Source of the DNA: Vibrio ruber DSM 16370
Lineage (GTDB): Bacteria; Pseudomonadota; Gammaproteobacteria; Enterobacterales; Vibrionaceae
Length of the DNA: 64,000 nucleotides
NCBI RefSeq assembly: GCF_900163965.1
Contig: NZ_FULE01000017.1
Location: 1 to 64,000 of the forward strand
Direction: 5' to 3'
Below are positions 30,630 to 40,847 of the stretch, in pieces (positions within the stretch are counted from its first letter, which is position 1; each line of letters opens with the position of its first letter). The notes beneath the pieces are model-generated. The model was not told the DNA's origin and did not search any database. It saw nothing but the letters and a program-made list of their open reading frames with translations. The position numbers and the translations under genes are program-made.

Positions 30630-30989
30630 TTATCTCACTTTGCTGTGATATTCTGACCGCAATGAATCAATCGTTCTGAGCTTCTCTTTCGCACCTTGTA
30701 AGTTGCCTTGATCGAGTTCAGATTCCACCTGCTTAACGGCAACGGAGAGTTTTTGAAAACCTTCTTGCATTATTTTGCCTCTGTCGCCCTGATACTCCCC
30801 TTGTTTAAGGTCAGTCACGATTTCATCAAGCCGCCCCATGGCACTTTTCATTTCTTCAACACTCGAGGACTGGGCTGCATCTACAAAGGCTTTTTTAATC
30901 TGGCGCATTGATGAATGAACATCACCACTACTCGCCCAAACAGGAGAAAAACACATCACTAGTAATAATACGGTTATCTTTCTTAACAT
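30630..30989 (-). CDS. Cytochrome b562-family periplasmic protein
   Basis: A 119-residue protein with a signal peptide (about 1-19, ending VWA) and a four-helix bundle of about 100 residues. Both haem ligands of E. coli cytochrome b562 appear conserved: a Met seven residues into the mature part (GDVHSSMRQIKKAF) and a His in the C-terminal RSEYHSKVR, which parallels the family ending RNAYHQKYR. It would carry non-covalent b haem and transfer electrons in the periplasm, although the physiological partner of the family is unknown. A haem-less relative is possible. It is monocistronic and convergent with nqrM. Confidence 0.8.
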   Translation of the reverse strand: MLRKITVLLLVMCFSPVWASSGDVHSSMRQIKKAFVDAAQSSSVEEMKSAMGRLDEIVTDLKQGEYQGDRGKIMQEGFQKLSVAVKQVESELDQGNLQGAKEKLRTIDSLRSEYHSKVR

Positions 30990-31191
30990 GGCATTGCTTC
31001 CTTATATATTTATTTTTTGACTGAGTCTTACTTCTGACAAATGGGTATCGCATCATTATCTTAAGATAAACGCTCATTTTGGCAAAGGATATTAATGACC
31101 GGTGATAAAAGCCCTGTAAATCGTTGCCACGCCACAACGTCTGATGCCTTATCCCTGACAACCTGACCTCTCACCGTCTTACACTGGATGC

Positions 31192-31938
31192 TTATTTCAT
31201 ATTCTTAAACTCAGTAATCGCCTCACGTCCGCGCAACGCTAAGAACTGCAAAAATTGGCGGGTACTGTGAGTAATGACCTGTTCCGAAGGGATCTCAAGT
31301 TTTGCAAGCAGCTCCCGGGCAAAGCTTAACTCACCCACCGCATGACAAAAATGAGCATCACTTCCGGTGGTAATCGGTGCGCCATACAACTTGGCAAGAC
31401 GCCCTATCTCGTAGCATCGTTCAACGCTGCCGACACGGCTATGCCCCAGCAAGGTACTATTATTAATCTCAATCGCCACATGGTGCTCTGCTGCACACTG
31501 AATCACGGCATCAAAATCAAAATCATACCTAGGGTTGCCCAAATGCCCCAATGCATCCACTTCACCACGTTCGATCACACTCAACAGCGCTTGGGTATGT
31601 GTTTCTTTGTCCGCAGGTGCAAATACCGGTTCATGAAAACTGCCAATCACCCAGTCAAGTTGTGCCAGCACATGCGGCTGTAAATCAATCTCGCCTTGGG
31701 TATTTAAAATATTGGCTTCCACACCACGCATGATGGCGATCTCATTTAAAAATCTTGGAATGACTCTCTGATTGGCAAAAAACCAAGGGTGAGGTGCGCC
31801 CGGCATCCGTTCTGCATGATCGGTCGTACATAAGATTTTCAGTCCGTTCTCTTTCGCAACGCTGACATTTTCAAGCAATGTACTATAAGCATGACCACTT
31901 GCATAAGTATGCGTATGTGTATCAACAACAATATCCAT
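31192..31938 (-). CDS. PHP-domain phosphatase (YcdX family)
   Basis: A 248-residue metal-dependent phosphoesterase. The first metal motif is [15 protein letters not shown] and the second [13 protein letters not shown] Glu is in MRGVEANI, a His in IGSFHEP, then [10 protein letters not shown], and the last motif is [13 protein letters not shown]. These are the PHP metal-binding blocks in YcdX order, and the length matches (245 in E. coli). ATG 31938 is chosen over 31950 since the product then starts [10 protein letters not shown] as in relatives. The substrate is unknown. Confidence 0.88.
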   Translation of the reverse strand: MDIVVDTHTHTYASGHAYSTLLENVSVAKENGLKILCTTDHAERMPGAPHPWFFANQRVIPRFLNEIAIMRGVEANILNTQGEIDLQPHVLAQLDWVIGSFHEPVFAPADKETHTQALLSVIERGEVDALGHLGNPRYDFDFDAVIQCAAEHHVAIEINNSTLLGHSRVGSVERCYEIGRLAKLYGAPITTGSDAHFCHAVGELSFARELLAKLEIPSEQVITHSTRQFLQFLALRGREAITEFKNMK

Positions 31939-32053
31939 AAAACCTCCCATTTCTCTCCCACACGAAACTATATCAATGCACTTTGTGACTGGCTATCACC
32001 AATTTCAACGGTTTTTTTGCAACCTGACCACATTCGACAATACTTATACCCGA

Positions 32054-32312
32054 GGGGCTGCTGATCTTTCGTGGTTGAATTTTGTTCAATCTGAACGGGT
32101 ATTGATCGCGGGGCATGTCGCTTAGCCATCCTAAGTCAATGACCCGCAACAAAGAGTAAGACTCGTTCAGATGAACCCCTTGGGCAACATTTGTCGCCTA
32201 TTTATCCAGCGTTAGGTCATGGTTCATGTAGAGCGCTACACTTCACATGACCTGCCTTGACTAAATGAACGACAAATTGCTGCAAAAAACATCACGAAAG
32301 ATCAACAGCCCC
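32054..32312 (-). mobile_element. MITE-like element, copy A (259 bp)
   Basis: The element is bounded by terminal inverted repeats GGGGCTGCTGATCTTTCGT and its near-exact complement ACGAAAGATCAACAGCCCC. It contains no gene but has an internal cruciform (AGGTCAT...ATGACCT, 32214-32253). The reverse complement matches copy B at 61384-61646 along its whole length, so the copies are inverted relative to each other. Its end lies 50 bases before the HD-GYP gene. This size, the matched ends and the lack of coding capacity define a MITE; the helper transposase is not in the window. Confidence 0.85.
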
Positions 32313-32361
32313 TATTAACGGATACTTATTTCCTATAAAGGCTCGATTTACGGACAAATTT

Positions 32362-35265
32362 ATGAAATTACGTCGCTATTCTCTTAGTCTTCATATTGGC
32401 AGTTTATTCCTGATTTTAACTTCAATCGTTGGTGGCGTTTTAATCCTGATCAGTTACAACCATGCTCAAGAATTACTCAGCGAAACCGCAAAACAGCTCA
32501 GCTATGAAAACAGCCGTAAAATCGAAACTGAATATAAACAAAGTATCGGCCCGGTCTTAACCACACTGGATTTCCTTGCGTTCAGCACGTTTGTCGAAAA
32601 GGAGCACTCCCCCATTGACGATAAGCGCTGGTTGGCGTCGATGGCATTAGTTTTTCAAAAAAATCCCAATTTGGTAGCAATTTACTTTGCCGACGACAAT
32701 GGCGATTTCACTCTGATAAGATCCCTCTTGAATGAACAGGATATAAGACGTTTCGATGCGCCGGAAAATGCGACATTATATGCCCAACAGACACAAGCTA
32801 ACGGCCAGAATGATATCTTCTTTCTTGATGAACAATTCCAGCAGATTAGTCACCGCCAGACCTTCGATAACCAGTTTGATCCGCGTCAACGCCCTTGGTT
32901 TTTATCGGCTCAGCGCGACGGAAAAATTCGGCTGACGGAGCCCTATTTCTTCTATTTTCTGAAAACCCACGGGGTAACGCTGTCACGCAGATCACCCGAC
33001 GGGCACAAAGTTGTCGGTGCCGATTTCACGCTGGACTCGTTGTCCAGACAAATTGATGCTATCGGCTTTTCTGAAGATACAAAACTCATTCTGTTTGATC
33101 AAAAATATAATGTCTTAGCCCAACATGATGCCGGTGTATCGGTGACTAATACGCAGGCGGAGAACCGCAACAAGCTGGAAGATTCATTATTTACCCCGAT
33201 TCTCCATCGCATCAGTAGTCAGGTCATTTATGAAACCGTCAATGATGGCGAACAAGATTGGTCTCTAACACTAACACCCGTAATTTTAAATCCTTACGTC
33301 ACTTTAATGTTAGCAGAGGCAACACCACACGACGCCTTATTATCTAATTTATTATCGATGCGAGATCACCAACTGAAAGTGGTGATTATTTTACTCATCA
33401 TCTGCTTTCTGACCGTTGCAATTATTGCATCAAGGCTGGCAAGACCGTTAAAAAAACTTGTTCAGCTCTCCGACAACATTACCCGGTTTGAATTTAAGAA
33501 AACCCGTTATCCTAAATCAATCATTAAAGAAGTCGCCAACTTATCTCAGTCGTTGCAATTGATGGAACACACGCTGCATGATTTACTCAAGTTACTCCGC
33601 AATACAGCCAGTAATCATGATTTCAATACGCTGGCCAAAACACTCACTCAGCAAAGCTATCAAATCACCCGGGCCGAAACGATTATTCTGTATATATTCT
33701 CCGGTGAAACGGAATCATTCACGACCCTGACCAACCATGCCATTATTCCATTCAGAATCGATATCAATGACTTACTGAATGAAACACCTTGGCTGAAGGC
33801 ACAGCTACAAAAAGGCGAAGTTGTCCACCTCAGTAAACAAGATAACGCGATCAAAAAATACCGCGAGCAGTTATTCAATACGGATATTTATCTGTTCCCT
33901 CTGCTGAACCGGCGTCATCAGCTAATTGGTATTCTCAACCTCGGTTATGAACGCCCGCTGACTCAGGAACAATCCGATAAACACGCCTTCCTGCGCGAGC
34001 TGATGAGCTTTGCTCAAATCGCAAAAGATAATATTGACACGCTGCAACAACAAAAAGAGGTGTTCTACGCGTTTATCGAGCTGATTGCATCTGCGATTGA
34101 TACCAAATCTCCTCATACACGCGGACATTCCCAGCGCGTGCCGACTTTGGTGCAGTGGCTGGCAGAAGCTACCGTTACCGATACACATTATTATCCTTAT
34201 TTCAAAATGGATGCGTCACAGCGGGAGGAGTTAAACGTCGCATCCTGGCTGCATGACTGTGGAAAAATCACCACGCCGGAATATATCTTCAATAAAGCGA
34301 CCAAGCTGGAAACCATTTATAACCGAATCCATGAAGTCCGGATGCGCTTTGAACTGCTCAAACTTCAGGCTGAAGCAGATTATTGGAAAGGACTGGCGGA
34401 AGGGAAAGATCAGACAACCCTGCTGGCCGAGCTTGAAGCAACCCACCAAACACTGGATGAAGAATTCGTCTTCGTTGCCCAATGTAATGTCAGCGATGCG
34501 CCAATGACCAATGAAAAAATCGAGAAATTACATCAAATTGCCCAACGAAACTGGAAGCGTACATTAGATGATCAGTTAGGTGTCTCCTCAGTTGAACGAC
34601 AGCGGACCGGCAAACCGAAGTCTCTGCCGGTCATGGAGAAATTACTCGATGATAAGCCAAGCCACTGTGTAACATGGGAGTCCGGCAACTATAACTATCC
34701 GCAAGAGACGCCGCAAGAAACATGGCAGGATCGCTTCTCACTCAAACCGGGAGAGCTGCTATACAATCGGGGAGAACTGCATAATTTATCCGTTCGTCAT
34801 GGCACGTTAACTGAAGAAGAACAATTTATCCTCAATTCGCATACCGTGCAGACTCTGATGCTACTGGAACGGTTGCCCTATCCGGAACATCTGAAAAACA
34901 TCCCGAAAATTGCAGCCTGTCATCATGAACGCATGGACGGCCATGGATTTCCCAGAGGATTAAAAGGTGCAGAACTCTCCATTCAGGCCAGAATTATTAC
35001 TGTGGCGGATGCCTTTGAATCACTCATGTTCCGTGAGCGACCGGATCAAAAAGTCAACATGCTGCCAGAAGTCATTGATCGTATGACTGATATGGCCGTC
35101 AACGGCCACTTGGATCCCCGTCTCTATTTACTGTTTCTGGAAAACAAACTGTATCAGCGTTATGCCCATGCATTTATGGCAGAAGAACAGATGATGCAGA
35201 TTGACCCGGACATCCACATCAAACGCGTCAAACAATACCTCAAGACAATGACGCATCAGGCCTGA
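32362..35265 (+). CDS. Cache-GAF-HD-GYP sensor, probable c-di-GMP phosphodiesterase
   Basis: A 967-residue membrane protein. A first helix (about 12-30) and a periplasmic double-Cache domain (about 35-320) precede a second helix (about 338-355) and a HAMP-like segment. A GAF domain follows (about 410-560), then an HD-GYP domain. Metal ligands are in HTRGHSQRVP, WLHDCGK (about 628-633) and HHERMDGHGFPRG (about 854-866). The last motif reads GFP instead of GYP, a tolerated variant. About 150 residues are inserted between the HD dyad and the HHE block. It would hydrolyse c-di-GMP in response to a periplasmic ligand. It seems monocistronic, with its promoter next to or within MITE copy A. Confidence 0.88.
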   Translation: MKLRRYSLSLHIGSLFLILTSIVGGVLILISYNHAQELLSETAKQLSYENSRKIETEYKQSIGPVLTTLDFLAFSTFVEKEHSPIDDKRWLASMALVFQKNPNLVAIYFADDNGDFTLIRSLLNEQDIRRFDAPENATLYAQQTQANGQNDIFFLDEQFQQISHRQTFDNQFDPRQRPWFLSAQRDGKIRLTEPYFFYFLKTHGVTLSRRSPDGHKVVGADFTLDSLSRQIDAIGFSEDTKLILFDQKYNVLAQHDAGVSVTNTQAENRNKLEDSLFTPILHRISSQVIYETVNDGEQDWSLTLTPVILNPYVTLMLAEATPHDALLSNLLSMRDHQLKVVIILLIICFLTVAIIASRLARPLKKLVQLSDNITRFEFKKTRYPKSIIKEVANLSQSLQLMEHTLHDLLKLLRNTASNHDFNTLAKTLTQQSYQITRAETIILYIFSGETESFTTLTNHAIIPFRIDINDLLNETPWLKAQLQKGEVVHLSKQDNAIKKYREQLFNTDIYLFPLLNRRHQLIGILNLGYERPLTQEQSDKHAFLRELMSFAQIAKDNIDTLQQQKEVFYAFIELIASAIDTKSPHTRGHSQRVPTLVQWLAEATVTDTHYYPYFKMDASQREELNVASWLHDCGKITTPEYIFNKATKLETIYNRIHEVRMRFELLKLQAEADYWKGLAEGKDQTTLLAELEATHQTLDEEFVFVAQCNVSDAPMTNEKIEKLHQIAQRNWKRTLDDQLGVSSVERQRTGKPKSLPVMEKLLDDKPSHCVTWESGNYNYPQETPQETWQDRFSLKPGELLYNRGELHNLSVRHGTLTEEEQFILNSHTVQTLMLLERLPYPEHLKNIPKIAACHHERMDGHGFPRGLKGAELSIQARIITVADAFESLMFRERPDQKVNMLPEVIDRMTDMAVNGHLDPRLYLLFLENKLYQRYAHAFMAEEQMMQIDPDIHIKRVKQYLKTMTHQA

Positions 35266-35336
35266 TCACCAAGCCGACATGCGAAACCAACCGAAGATGC
35301 TGGCAGCAAATAACTTGATCAAATCGACACTTTTGG

Positions 35337-35350
35337 TTGATGTAAATCAA
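35337..35350. promoter_or_regulatory. Consensus FNR-type binding site upstream of zwf
   Basis: TTGATGTAAATCAA is an exact match to the FNR consensus TTGAT-N4-ATCAA. It stands about 160 bases before the zwf ATG. A related half-site (TTGATC) lies about 20 bases upstream. Confidence 0.6.
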
Positions 35351-35510
35351 ATTGTCAGAGAGAATAGAGGTCGGTTTTTTGCTCTTGTATGATAGGTGTC
35401 ACGGATATTGATAACACCTATTATTGTTATAGAAAGAGCCAATTTTCTATTTTGGTATTGTGCTGTTACCGTTGGCACACGCTAAATACCTCGTTTTTAA
35501 GGGAAAGATG

Positions 35511-37013
35511 ATGGTAATACCTGAAAACAGCAGCATCGTGATTTTTGGTGCTTCCGGCGATCTCACTTACCGCAAACTTATTCCTGCCTTATATCATCTA
35601 TATGCAAACAATCAACTCCCCAAATCATTTGCAATTTTAGGTGTAAGTCGAACGGAATATAGTGATGATTCCTACCGGGAAAGATTAAAGACAACACTTC
35701 AGGAACTGGAAGAAACCGTTCCTGAAACGCTGGAGGATTTTTGTCAGCACCTTCATTATCAAGCGATTGATACCGCGAATGTCGATGACTATCAGACACT
35801 ATCTGAACGGCTGGAGACACTGGCCGAACAATATCACTTCGAGCAACGCAACACCTTATTCTATCTTGCAACACCGCCGAGTCTGTATGGTGTGATCCCC
35901 GGCTGCCTTGCCGCGCACGGGCTAAACGATGAGAACCAAGGCTGGAAACGTCTGATTATTGAGAAGCCATTTGGTTATGACCTCAAATCAGCGCAAGAAC
36001 TGGATATCGAAATTCACCGCCATTTCAAAGAACATCAAATTTACCGTATCGACCATTATCTGGGCAAAGAAACAGTGCAAAACCTGCTGGTTTTCCGTTT
36101 TGCCAACGGGATGTTTGAGCCGCTCTGGAACCGCAACTTCATTGACTATGTCGAAATCACCGGTGCTGAATTCCTCGGTGTAGAAGAACGTGGCGGATAT
36201 TACGATAACTCCGGTGCCGTGCGGGATATGTTCCAGAACCACTTGCTGCAAGTACTGGCGATGGTCACCATGGAACCGCCGGCCGCGATTAATGCCGACT
36301 CAATCCGTAATGAAGTCAATAAAGCGCTGCAAAGTTTACAACCACTCAGTGACCAAGACCTGAAGCAGAATTTGGTGCTCGGGCAATACACGGAATCTGA
36401 AGTCCGGGGGAAATTCCTGCCGGGCTATCGGAATGAGCATGGGGTCGCTGAAGACTCTCGCACCGAAACCTATGTTGCGCTGAAAATGTTTATCAACAAC
36501 TGGCGTTGGAATGGCGTGCCCTTCTATGTCCGCAGTGGTAAAAGACTACCGACCCGCGTGACCGAAGTCGTGATTCATTTCAAACGTACCCCGCACCCGG
36601 TATTTGCGCAGAATGCGCCGGAAAATAAACTTGTGATCCGCATCCAGCCCGACGAAGGCATTTTGATGTGTTTCGGTCTGAAAGAGCCGGGTGCCGGTTT
36701 CCGCGCCAAAGAAGCATCGATGGACTTCCACTATACCTCTCTGGAAGAGACCAAAATGCTTACTGCGTACGAGCGGTTATTGCTCGATGCCTTAAATGGC
36801 GACGCCACACTATTTGCCCGCACAGATGCGGTTGAGGCTTGTTGGAAATTTGTTCAGCCTATTCTGGACTACAAACAAGACCCGACCTCTTTATATGGAT
36901 ACGCCTGTGGGACATGGGGCCCTAAAGAATCGGACGAACTGCTGCAAAGAGATGGCAGAGAGTGGCGATTCCCCTGTAAAAATTTAACCAATACGGATTA
37001 TTGCGAATTATGA
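35511..37013 (+). CDS. zwf: Glucose-6-phosphate 1-dehydrogenase
   Basis: A 500-residue enzyme that oxidises glucose-6-phosphate to 6-phosphogluconolactone with NADP+, opening the oxidative pentose phosphate pathway. The nucleotide motif is [17 protein letters not shown] and the active-site block is [14 protein letters not shown]. The frame opens at a GTG at 35460, but ATG 35511 gives the usual N-terminus (MVIPENSS) and follows AAGGGAAAG. Its TGA overlaps the ATG of pgl, so the first two pathway enzymes are translationally coupled. An FNR-type site lies upstream. Confidence 0.97.
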   Translation: MVIPENSSIVIFGASGDLTYRKLIPALYHLYANNQLPKSFAILGVSRTEYSDDSYRERLKTTLQELEETVPETLEDFCQHLHYQAIDTANVDDYQTLSERLETLAEQYHFEQRNTLFYLATPPSLYGVIPGCLAAHGLNDENQGWKRLIIEKPFGYDLKSAQELDIEIHRHFKEHQIYRIDHYLGKETVQNLLVFRFANGMFEPLWNRNFIDYVEITGAEFLGVEERGGYYDNSGAVRDMFQNHLLQVLAMVTMEPPAAINADSIRNEVNKALQSLQPLSDQDLKQNLVLGQYTESEVRGKFLPGYRNEHGVAEDSRTETYVALKMFINNWRWNGVPFYVRSGKRLPTRVTEVVIHFKRTPHPVFAQNAPENKLVIRIQPDEGILMCFGLKEPGAGFRAKEASMDFHYTSLEETKMLTAYERLLLDALNGDATLFARTDAVEACWKFVQPILDYKQDPTSLYGYACGTWGPKESDELLQRDGREWRFPCKNLTNTDYCEL

Positions 37014-37726
37014 TCAATCACAAAATTTTTCAAACTGCCGATGACGTTGTGCATTCACTTGCCGACGACTTAAAAGCCTATAGTGAGCAGGGACGCCCTG
37101 TTCATGTCTCTCTGTCCGGTGGTAGCACTCCGAAAATGTTGTTCAAGCTGCTGGCCTCGGCTCCCTATGCGACATCAATCCAGTGGCACAACCTCCATTT
37201 TTGGTGGGGTGATGAACGCTGTGTTGCGCCGGATGATGCCGAAAGCAATTACGGTGAAGCAAACGCACTGTTATTTAGTCAGATTCAAATCCCGGCAGAG
37301 AATATCCACCGGATTTTAGGGGAAAATGACCCGGCAGCAGAAGTTGAACGCTTCGCCCAAGAAATGCTGGATCAAGTCCCGACTCAAGATGGCATTCCGG
37401 TATTTGACTGGATTCTGTTAGGTGTCGGTGGCGACGGTCATACAGCATCACTGTTTCCCGGTGCAACCAATTATCAAGAACCGGCATTAGCCATTGTTGC
37501 GTCTCACCCAGAGTCGGGTCAGTTACGCGTGTCTAAAAGTGCCCGTGTCCTTGAGGCTGCCAAACGAATCAGTTACTTGGTTCTGGGTGCCGGTAAAGCC
37601 GACATCGTTCATGAAATTCACACCACTGCTGCAGATGCATTACCTTATCCTGCGGCTAAAGTTCAGTCGTCTCAGGGAGAGACTGAGTGGTATTTAGATA
37701 AAGATGCAGCAGCAAAGATTGCGTGA
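37010..37726 (+). CDS. pgl: 6-phosphogluconolactonase
   Basis: A 238-residue enzyme of the NagB/DevB fold that hydrolyses 6-phosphogluconolactone to 6-phosphogluconate. Family motifs are [29 protein letters not shown] and [16 protein letters not shown]. The start at 37010 overlaps the zwf stop (ATGA), and gnd starts 13 bases after the stop. It is the second gene of the zwf-pgl-gnd operon. Confidence 0.96.
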   Translation: MINHKIFQTADDVVHSLADDLKAYSEQGRPVHVSLSGGSTPKMLFKLLASAPYATSIQWHNLHFWWGDERCVAPDDAESNYGEANALLFSQIQIPAENIHRILGENDPAAEVERFAQEMLDQVPTQDGIPVFDWILLGVGGDGHTASLFPGATNYQEPALAIVASHPESGQLRVSKSARVLEAAKRISYLVLGAGKADIVHEIHTTAADALPYPAAKVQSSQGETEWYLDKDAAAKIA

Positions 37727-37739
37727 GGAGATAAATTCA

Positions 37740-39188
37740 ATGAAAGGTGATATAGGTGTTATTGGTCTTGCGGTGATGGGACAAAACCTGATTCTGAACA
37801 TGAACGACCACGGTTTTACCGTCGTTGCACACAACCGCACCACATCCAAAGTCGATGAATTCTTGGCCGGACCTGCCAAAGATACCAATATTATCGGGGC
37901 TTATTCTCTGGAAGAGTTGGTTGAAAAGTTAGAAAAACCACGCAAAGTGATGCTGATGGTTCGCGCCGGTTCAGTCGTAGATGCGTTTATCGACCAGTTA
38001 GCCCCGCTACTCGACGAAGGCGATATTATCATCGATGGTGGGAATACCAACTATCCGGATACCAACCGCCGCGTTGCGTCTTTGAAAGAAAAAGGCATTC
38101 ACTTCATCGGTACCGGTGTATCCGGTGGTGAAGAAGGTGCCCGCTTCGGGCCATCAATTATGCCGGGTGGTTCACCACAAGCATGGCCGGCTGTTAAACC
38201 TATCTTTCAGGCGATTTCAGCCAAAACCGATGCCGGTGAGCCTTGCTGTGACTGGGTTGGTAACGACGGTGCCGGCCACTTCGTGAAAATGGTACACAAC
38301 GGTATCGAATATGGTGACATGCAGCTGATTACTGAAGCGTATCAATTCATGAAAGATGGCCTTGGCCTGAGCCATGAAGAGATGCAACAAACCTTCAGCG
38401 ACTGGAATAAAACCGAGCTGAACAGTTACCTCATCGAGATCACGGCTGACATTCTTGGCTATAAAGATGAAGACGGCAGCCCGCTGGTTGAGAAGATTCT
38501 TGATACGGCAGGCCAGAAAGGCACCGGTAAATGGACTGGTATCAATGCTTTGGATCTTGGCATCCCACTGACTTTAATCAGTGAATCCGTCTTTGCACGT
38601 TGCCTGTCAGCACTCAAAGAGCAACGCGTTGCGGCTGAAGCACAATTTGGCAAGGCTATCGAGAAAGTAAGCGGTGATAAGCAAGAATGGCTGGATGCAC
38701 TGCGTCAGGCACTGCTGGCTTCAAAAATCATCTCTTACGCACAAGGCTTTATGCTGATGCGTGAAGCATCCGATGAGAATGGCTGGGAACTGAACTACGG
38801 TAACGTGGCACTGATGTGGCGCGGTGGCTGTATCATCCGTTCAGCCTTCCTCGGCAATATCCGTGATGCCTATGATGCGAACCCAGAACTCGCGTTCTTA
38901 GGGTCAGATCCTTACTTTAAAGGCATTCTGGATAACTGTCTTGCGGCATGGCGTAAGGTCGCGGCTAAATCTCTGGAAGCGGGTATCCCAATGCCTTGTA
39001 CCACATCGGCGCTGACATTCCTTGACGGCTATACAACGGCTCGTCTCCCGGCCAATCTGCTTCAGGCTCAGCGCGACTACTTTGGTGCGCATACCTATGA
39101 GCGGGTTGATCGTCCGCGTGGTGAGTTCTTCCACACCAACTGGACAGGTACAGGCGGCGATACGGCATCAACAACTTACGATGTTTAA
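37740..39188 (+). CDS. gnd: 6-phosphogluconate dehydrogenase (decarboxylating)
   Basis: A 482-residue enzyme that makes ribulose-5-phosphate, CO2 and NADPH. The NADP motif is IGVIGLAVMGQNL, with GVSGGEEGARFGPSIMPGG and FVKMVHNGIEYGDMQ (catalytic Lys and Glu region) following. The C-terminal tail ends in FHTNWTGTGG. ATG 37740 follows GAGGAG; the in-frame extension back to 37704 overlaps pgl and is not used. It closes the operon, with a strong terminator 66 bases later. Confidence 0.97.
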   Translation: MKGDIGVIGLAVMGQNLILNMNDHGFTVVAHNRTTSKVDEFLAGPAKDTNIIGAYSLEELVEKLEKPRKVMLMVRAGSVVDAFIDQLAPLLDEGDIIIDGGNTNYPDTNRRVASLKEKGIHFIGTGVSGGEEGARFGPSIMPGGSPQAWPAVKPIFQAISAKTDAGEPCCDWVGNDGAGHFVKMVHNGIEYGDMQLITEAYQFMKDGLGLSHEEMQQTFSDWNKTELNSYLIEITADILGYKDEDGSPLVEKILDTAGQKGTGKWTGINALDLGIPLTLISESVFARCLSALKEQRVAAEAQFGKAIEKVSGDKQEWLDALRQALLASKIISYAQGFMLMREASDENGWELNYGNVALMWRGGCIIRSAFLGNIRDAYDANPELAFLGSDPYFKGILDNCLAAWRKVAAKSLEAGIPMPCTTSALTFLDGYTTARLPANLLQAQRDYFGAHTYERVDRPRGEFFHTNWTGTGGDTASTTYDV

Positions 39189-39254
39189 GGCTCACAAATT
39201 AACAAACAAATCGTTCGATTATTAATAGATTTGTGATTAAAATTTGACCTTTAT

Positions 39255-39290
39255 AAAGATGCTGCTTAAAATCAAGCAGCATCTTTTTTT
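39255..39290 (+). terminator. Terminator of the zwf-pgl-gnd operon
   Basis: A perfect stem AAGATGCTGCTT/AAGCAGCATCTT with a short A-rich loop, running into a tract of seven or more T. Confidence 0.95.
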
Positions 39291-39329
39291 ACCTGTAACA
39301 CCCAATCAGCATCATAGAGAGATCGAAAA

Positions 39330-39497
39330 ATGTTCAATAAACATTATGTCTTTGTTCCTTCAGAACTTGATATCGAAACGTTTCGCTCACCAGAGGAAAC
39401 AGAAACTGTGACGACAGAAAGAGAAGAACTGGTTCGTCAGGCTCAGGAAGCCGGAATGCAACAATGCGTAAACAATGACTATAAAAAATGTGCCTGA
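39330..39497 (+). CDS. Possible small protein, 55 residues
   Basis: The frame starts at ATG with GAGAGA upstream and ends in TGA. The product begins MFNKHYVFVPSELDIETF and continues with a strongly acidic, Glu/Thr-rich middle (PEETETVTTEREELVRQAQE), then two cysteines near the end. The balanced, charged composition suggests a real gene, probably a soluble helical protein. I do not recognise the family. It follows the gnd terminator and faces the convergent GNAT/C39 gene, so it needs its own promoter. Confidence 0.5.
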   Translation: MFNKHYVFVPSELDIETFRSPEETETVTTEREELVRQAQEAGMQQCVNNDYKKCA

Positions 39498-39603
39498 ATA
39501 TATTGCTGTTCAGCATCTATACACGGCACATCGGTACAAAACCCATTGTCTGACCTAACACGTTACGGATGCTCGTGTTAGGCGTTCCTATCGATTCAAT
39601 CGT

Positions 39604-40716
39604 TTAATCAGCTCTCTCGAGCGCTTTCTTTTTGCGTATCACCACACAAGATGTCTGCTTCTGTTTGCCGTAGCCAATAATTTGCGTGAGAACTGCTTTC
39701 CCGACCGGGATATAAGCAGCGGCGACCACATCAGCCTGATCATCCACATGCGGATCGTGAATAAAGAAAAAGTGTTCGCTCATCCCGCTGAGTAAAATCC
39801 AGTGTGGCTCTTTGTTACCGGTAAATCGATATGTGCTGATCATCAGTAACACACTCGCCCCCTGCTCCAGCCAGTGTTCAAACTCAGCCTGTGTCGGTGG
39901 CAAATCTGTGACGGTGACATTTGAATGGGCAGTCAGTTGTTGACAAAAGTCCTGATGAACTAATTCAATCACCGATTTTTTATTCGGATCCCGCACCCCG
40001 TCGATGAAAGGTACCGTTGAAGAACGGCTCCACAGTTCCACCTCAAATCCGCGCCGCGCCGCAGCCAGCGCCAGCCCATGTCCGCTACATCCGCCATGCC
40101 CTGATGTCATATAGATTGTTGTTGCCTCACGCCATAGCTGTAGCTCATGGGTACGGCTCAGCTCGGTATCCGGTTCAAAGCGTGCAAAACTCATCAACAA
40201 ACAGGCGGCACCGCAGGTAAACGGAGTCGTCTGGACATAAAGCGGAACCGGAATCTCTAAACGAGGCTCATGTGGATCAAGCCGTTTTTGCATCCGGATC
40301 CCGTCACACTGGTCATCATAATAATGCATCAGTATTTTGAGCCGTTTATAGCCCATTTTTTCATATAATTTTAACGCTGCCCTATTGTCATCACGGACTT
40401 CTAGCCGTAATGTACAAGCACCTTGATCAAGAGCTGCACGCTCACATTGCTCCATCAGTTGTTGAGCAATGCCTCGTCCTCTGAAGTCAGGGTTTACGGC
40501 AATCGAATACAACCTTGATAGCTGTGTACCTTGGTGAAACAGAAGTAAAGCATAGCCTGCCAGTTGGCTGTCGGATTCGGCAACAAACATGGCCGCGTGT
40601 GCCGATTTCAAAAACCGCCGCATTTGACGTGGTGAGATTTTGTCTCCGGTGAAAAGCTGTTGCTCTAGTGCATTTAGCGCAGAAAGATCAGTGTGGTTCG
40701 CATGACGAATGTCCAT
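39604..40716 (-). CDS. GNAT acetyltransferase fused to a C39-like peptidase domain
   Basis: A 370-residue two-domain protein. The N-terminal half (about 1-145) is a GNAT domain with the acetyl-CoA loop VNPDFRGRGIAQQLME and LRLEVRDDNRAALKLYEKMGYK. The C-terminal half (about 160-365) is a papain-like C39-type domain with QTTPFTCGAACLLMS (Cys) and EPHWILLSGMSEHFFFIHDP (His and Asp). ATG 40716 is chosen over 40728 because GAGG lies six bases before it. It is divergent from the RimK-like ATP-grasp gene; the two genes are neighbours in many gamma-proteobacteria. Such sets have been predicted to make or modify peptides, but no activity is established. Confidence 0.88.
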   Translation of the reverse strand: MDIRHANHTDLSALNALEQQLFTGDKISPRQMRRFLKSAHAAMFVAESDSQLAGYALLLFHQGTQLSRLYSIAVNPDFRGRGIAQQLMEQCERAALDQGACTLRLEVRDDNRAALKLYEKMGYKRLKILMHYYDDQCDGIRMQKRLDPHEPRLEIPVPLYVQTTPFTCGAACLLMSFARFEPDTELSRTHELQLWREATTIYMTSGHGGCSGHGLALAAARRGFEVELWSRSSTVPFIDGVRDPNKKSVIELVHQDFCQQLTAHSNVTVTDLPPTQAEFEHWLEQGASVLLMISTYRFTGNKEPHWILLSGMSEHFFFIHDPHVDDQADVVAAAYIPVGKAVLTQIIGYGKQKQTSCVVIRKKKALERAD

Positions 40717-40847
40717 ACGATGCCTCAAAAGGTTAGAAGATTGCGATGCAATATTATGTCGATACGTTCATCTCTACAAGCGACTTATCCTGATCAAGGA
40801 TGACGCTTGATAAGAGATAAACGATCATGCAACCGGAATCATAAAAC

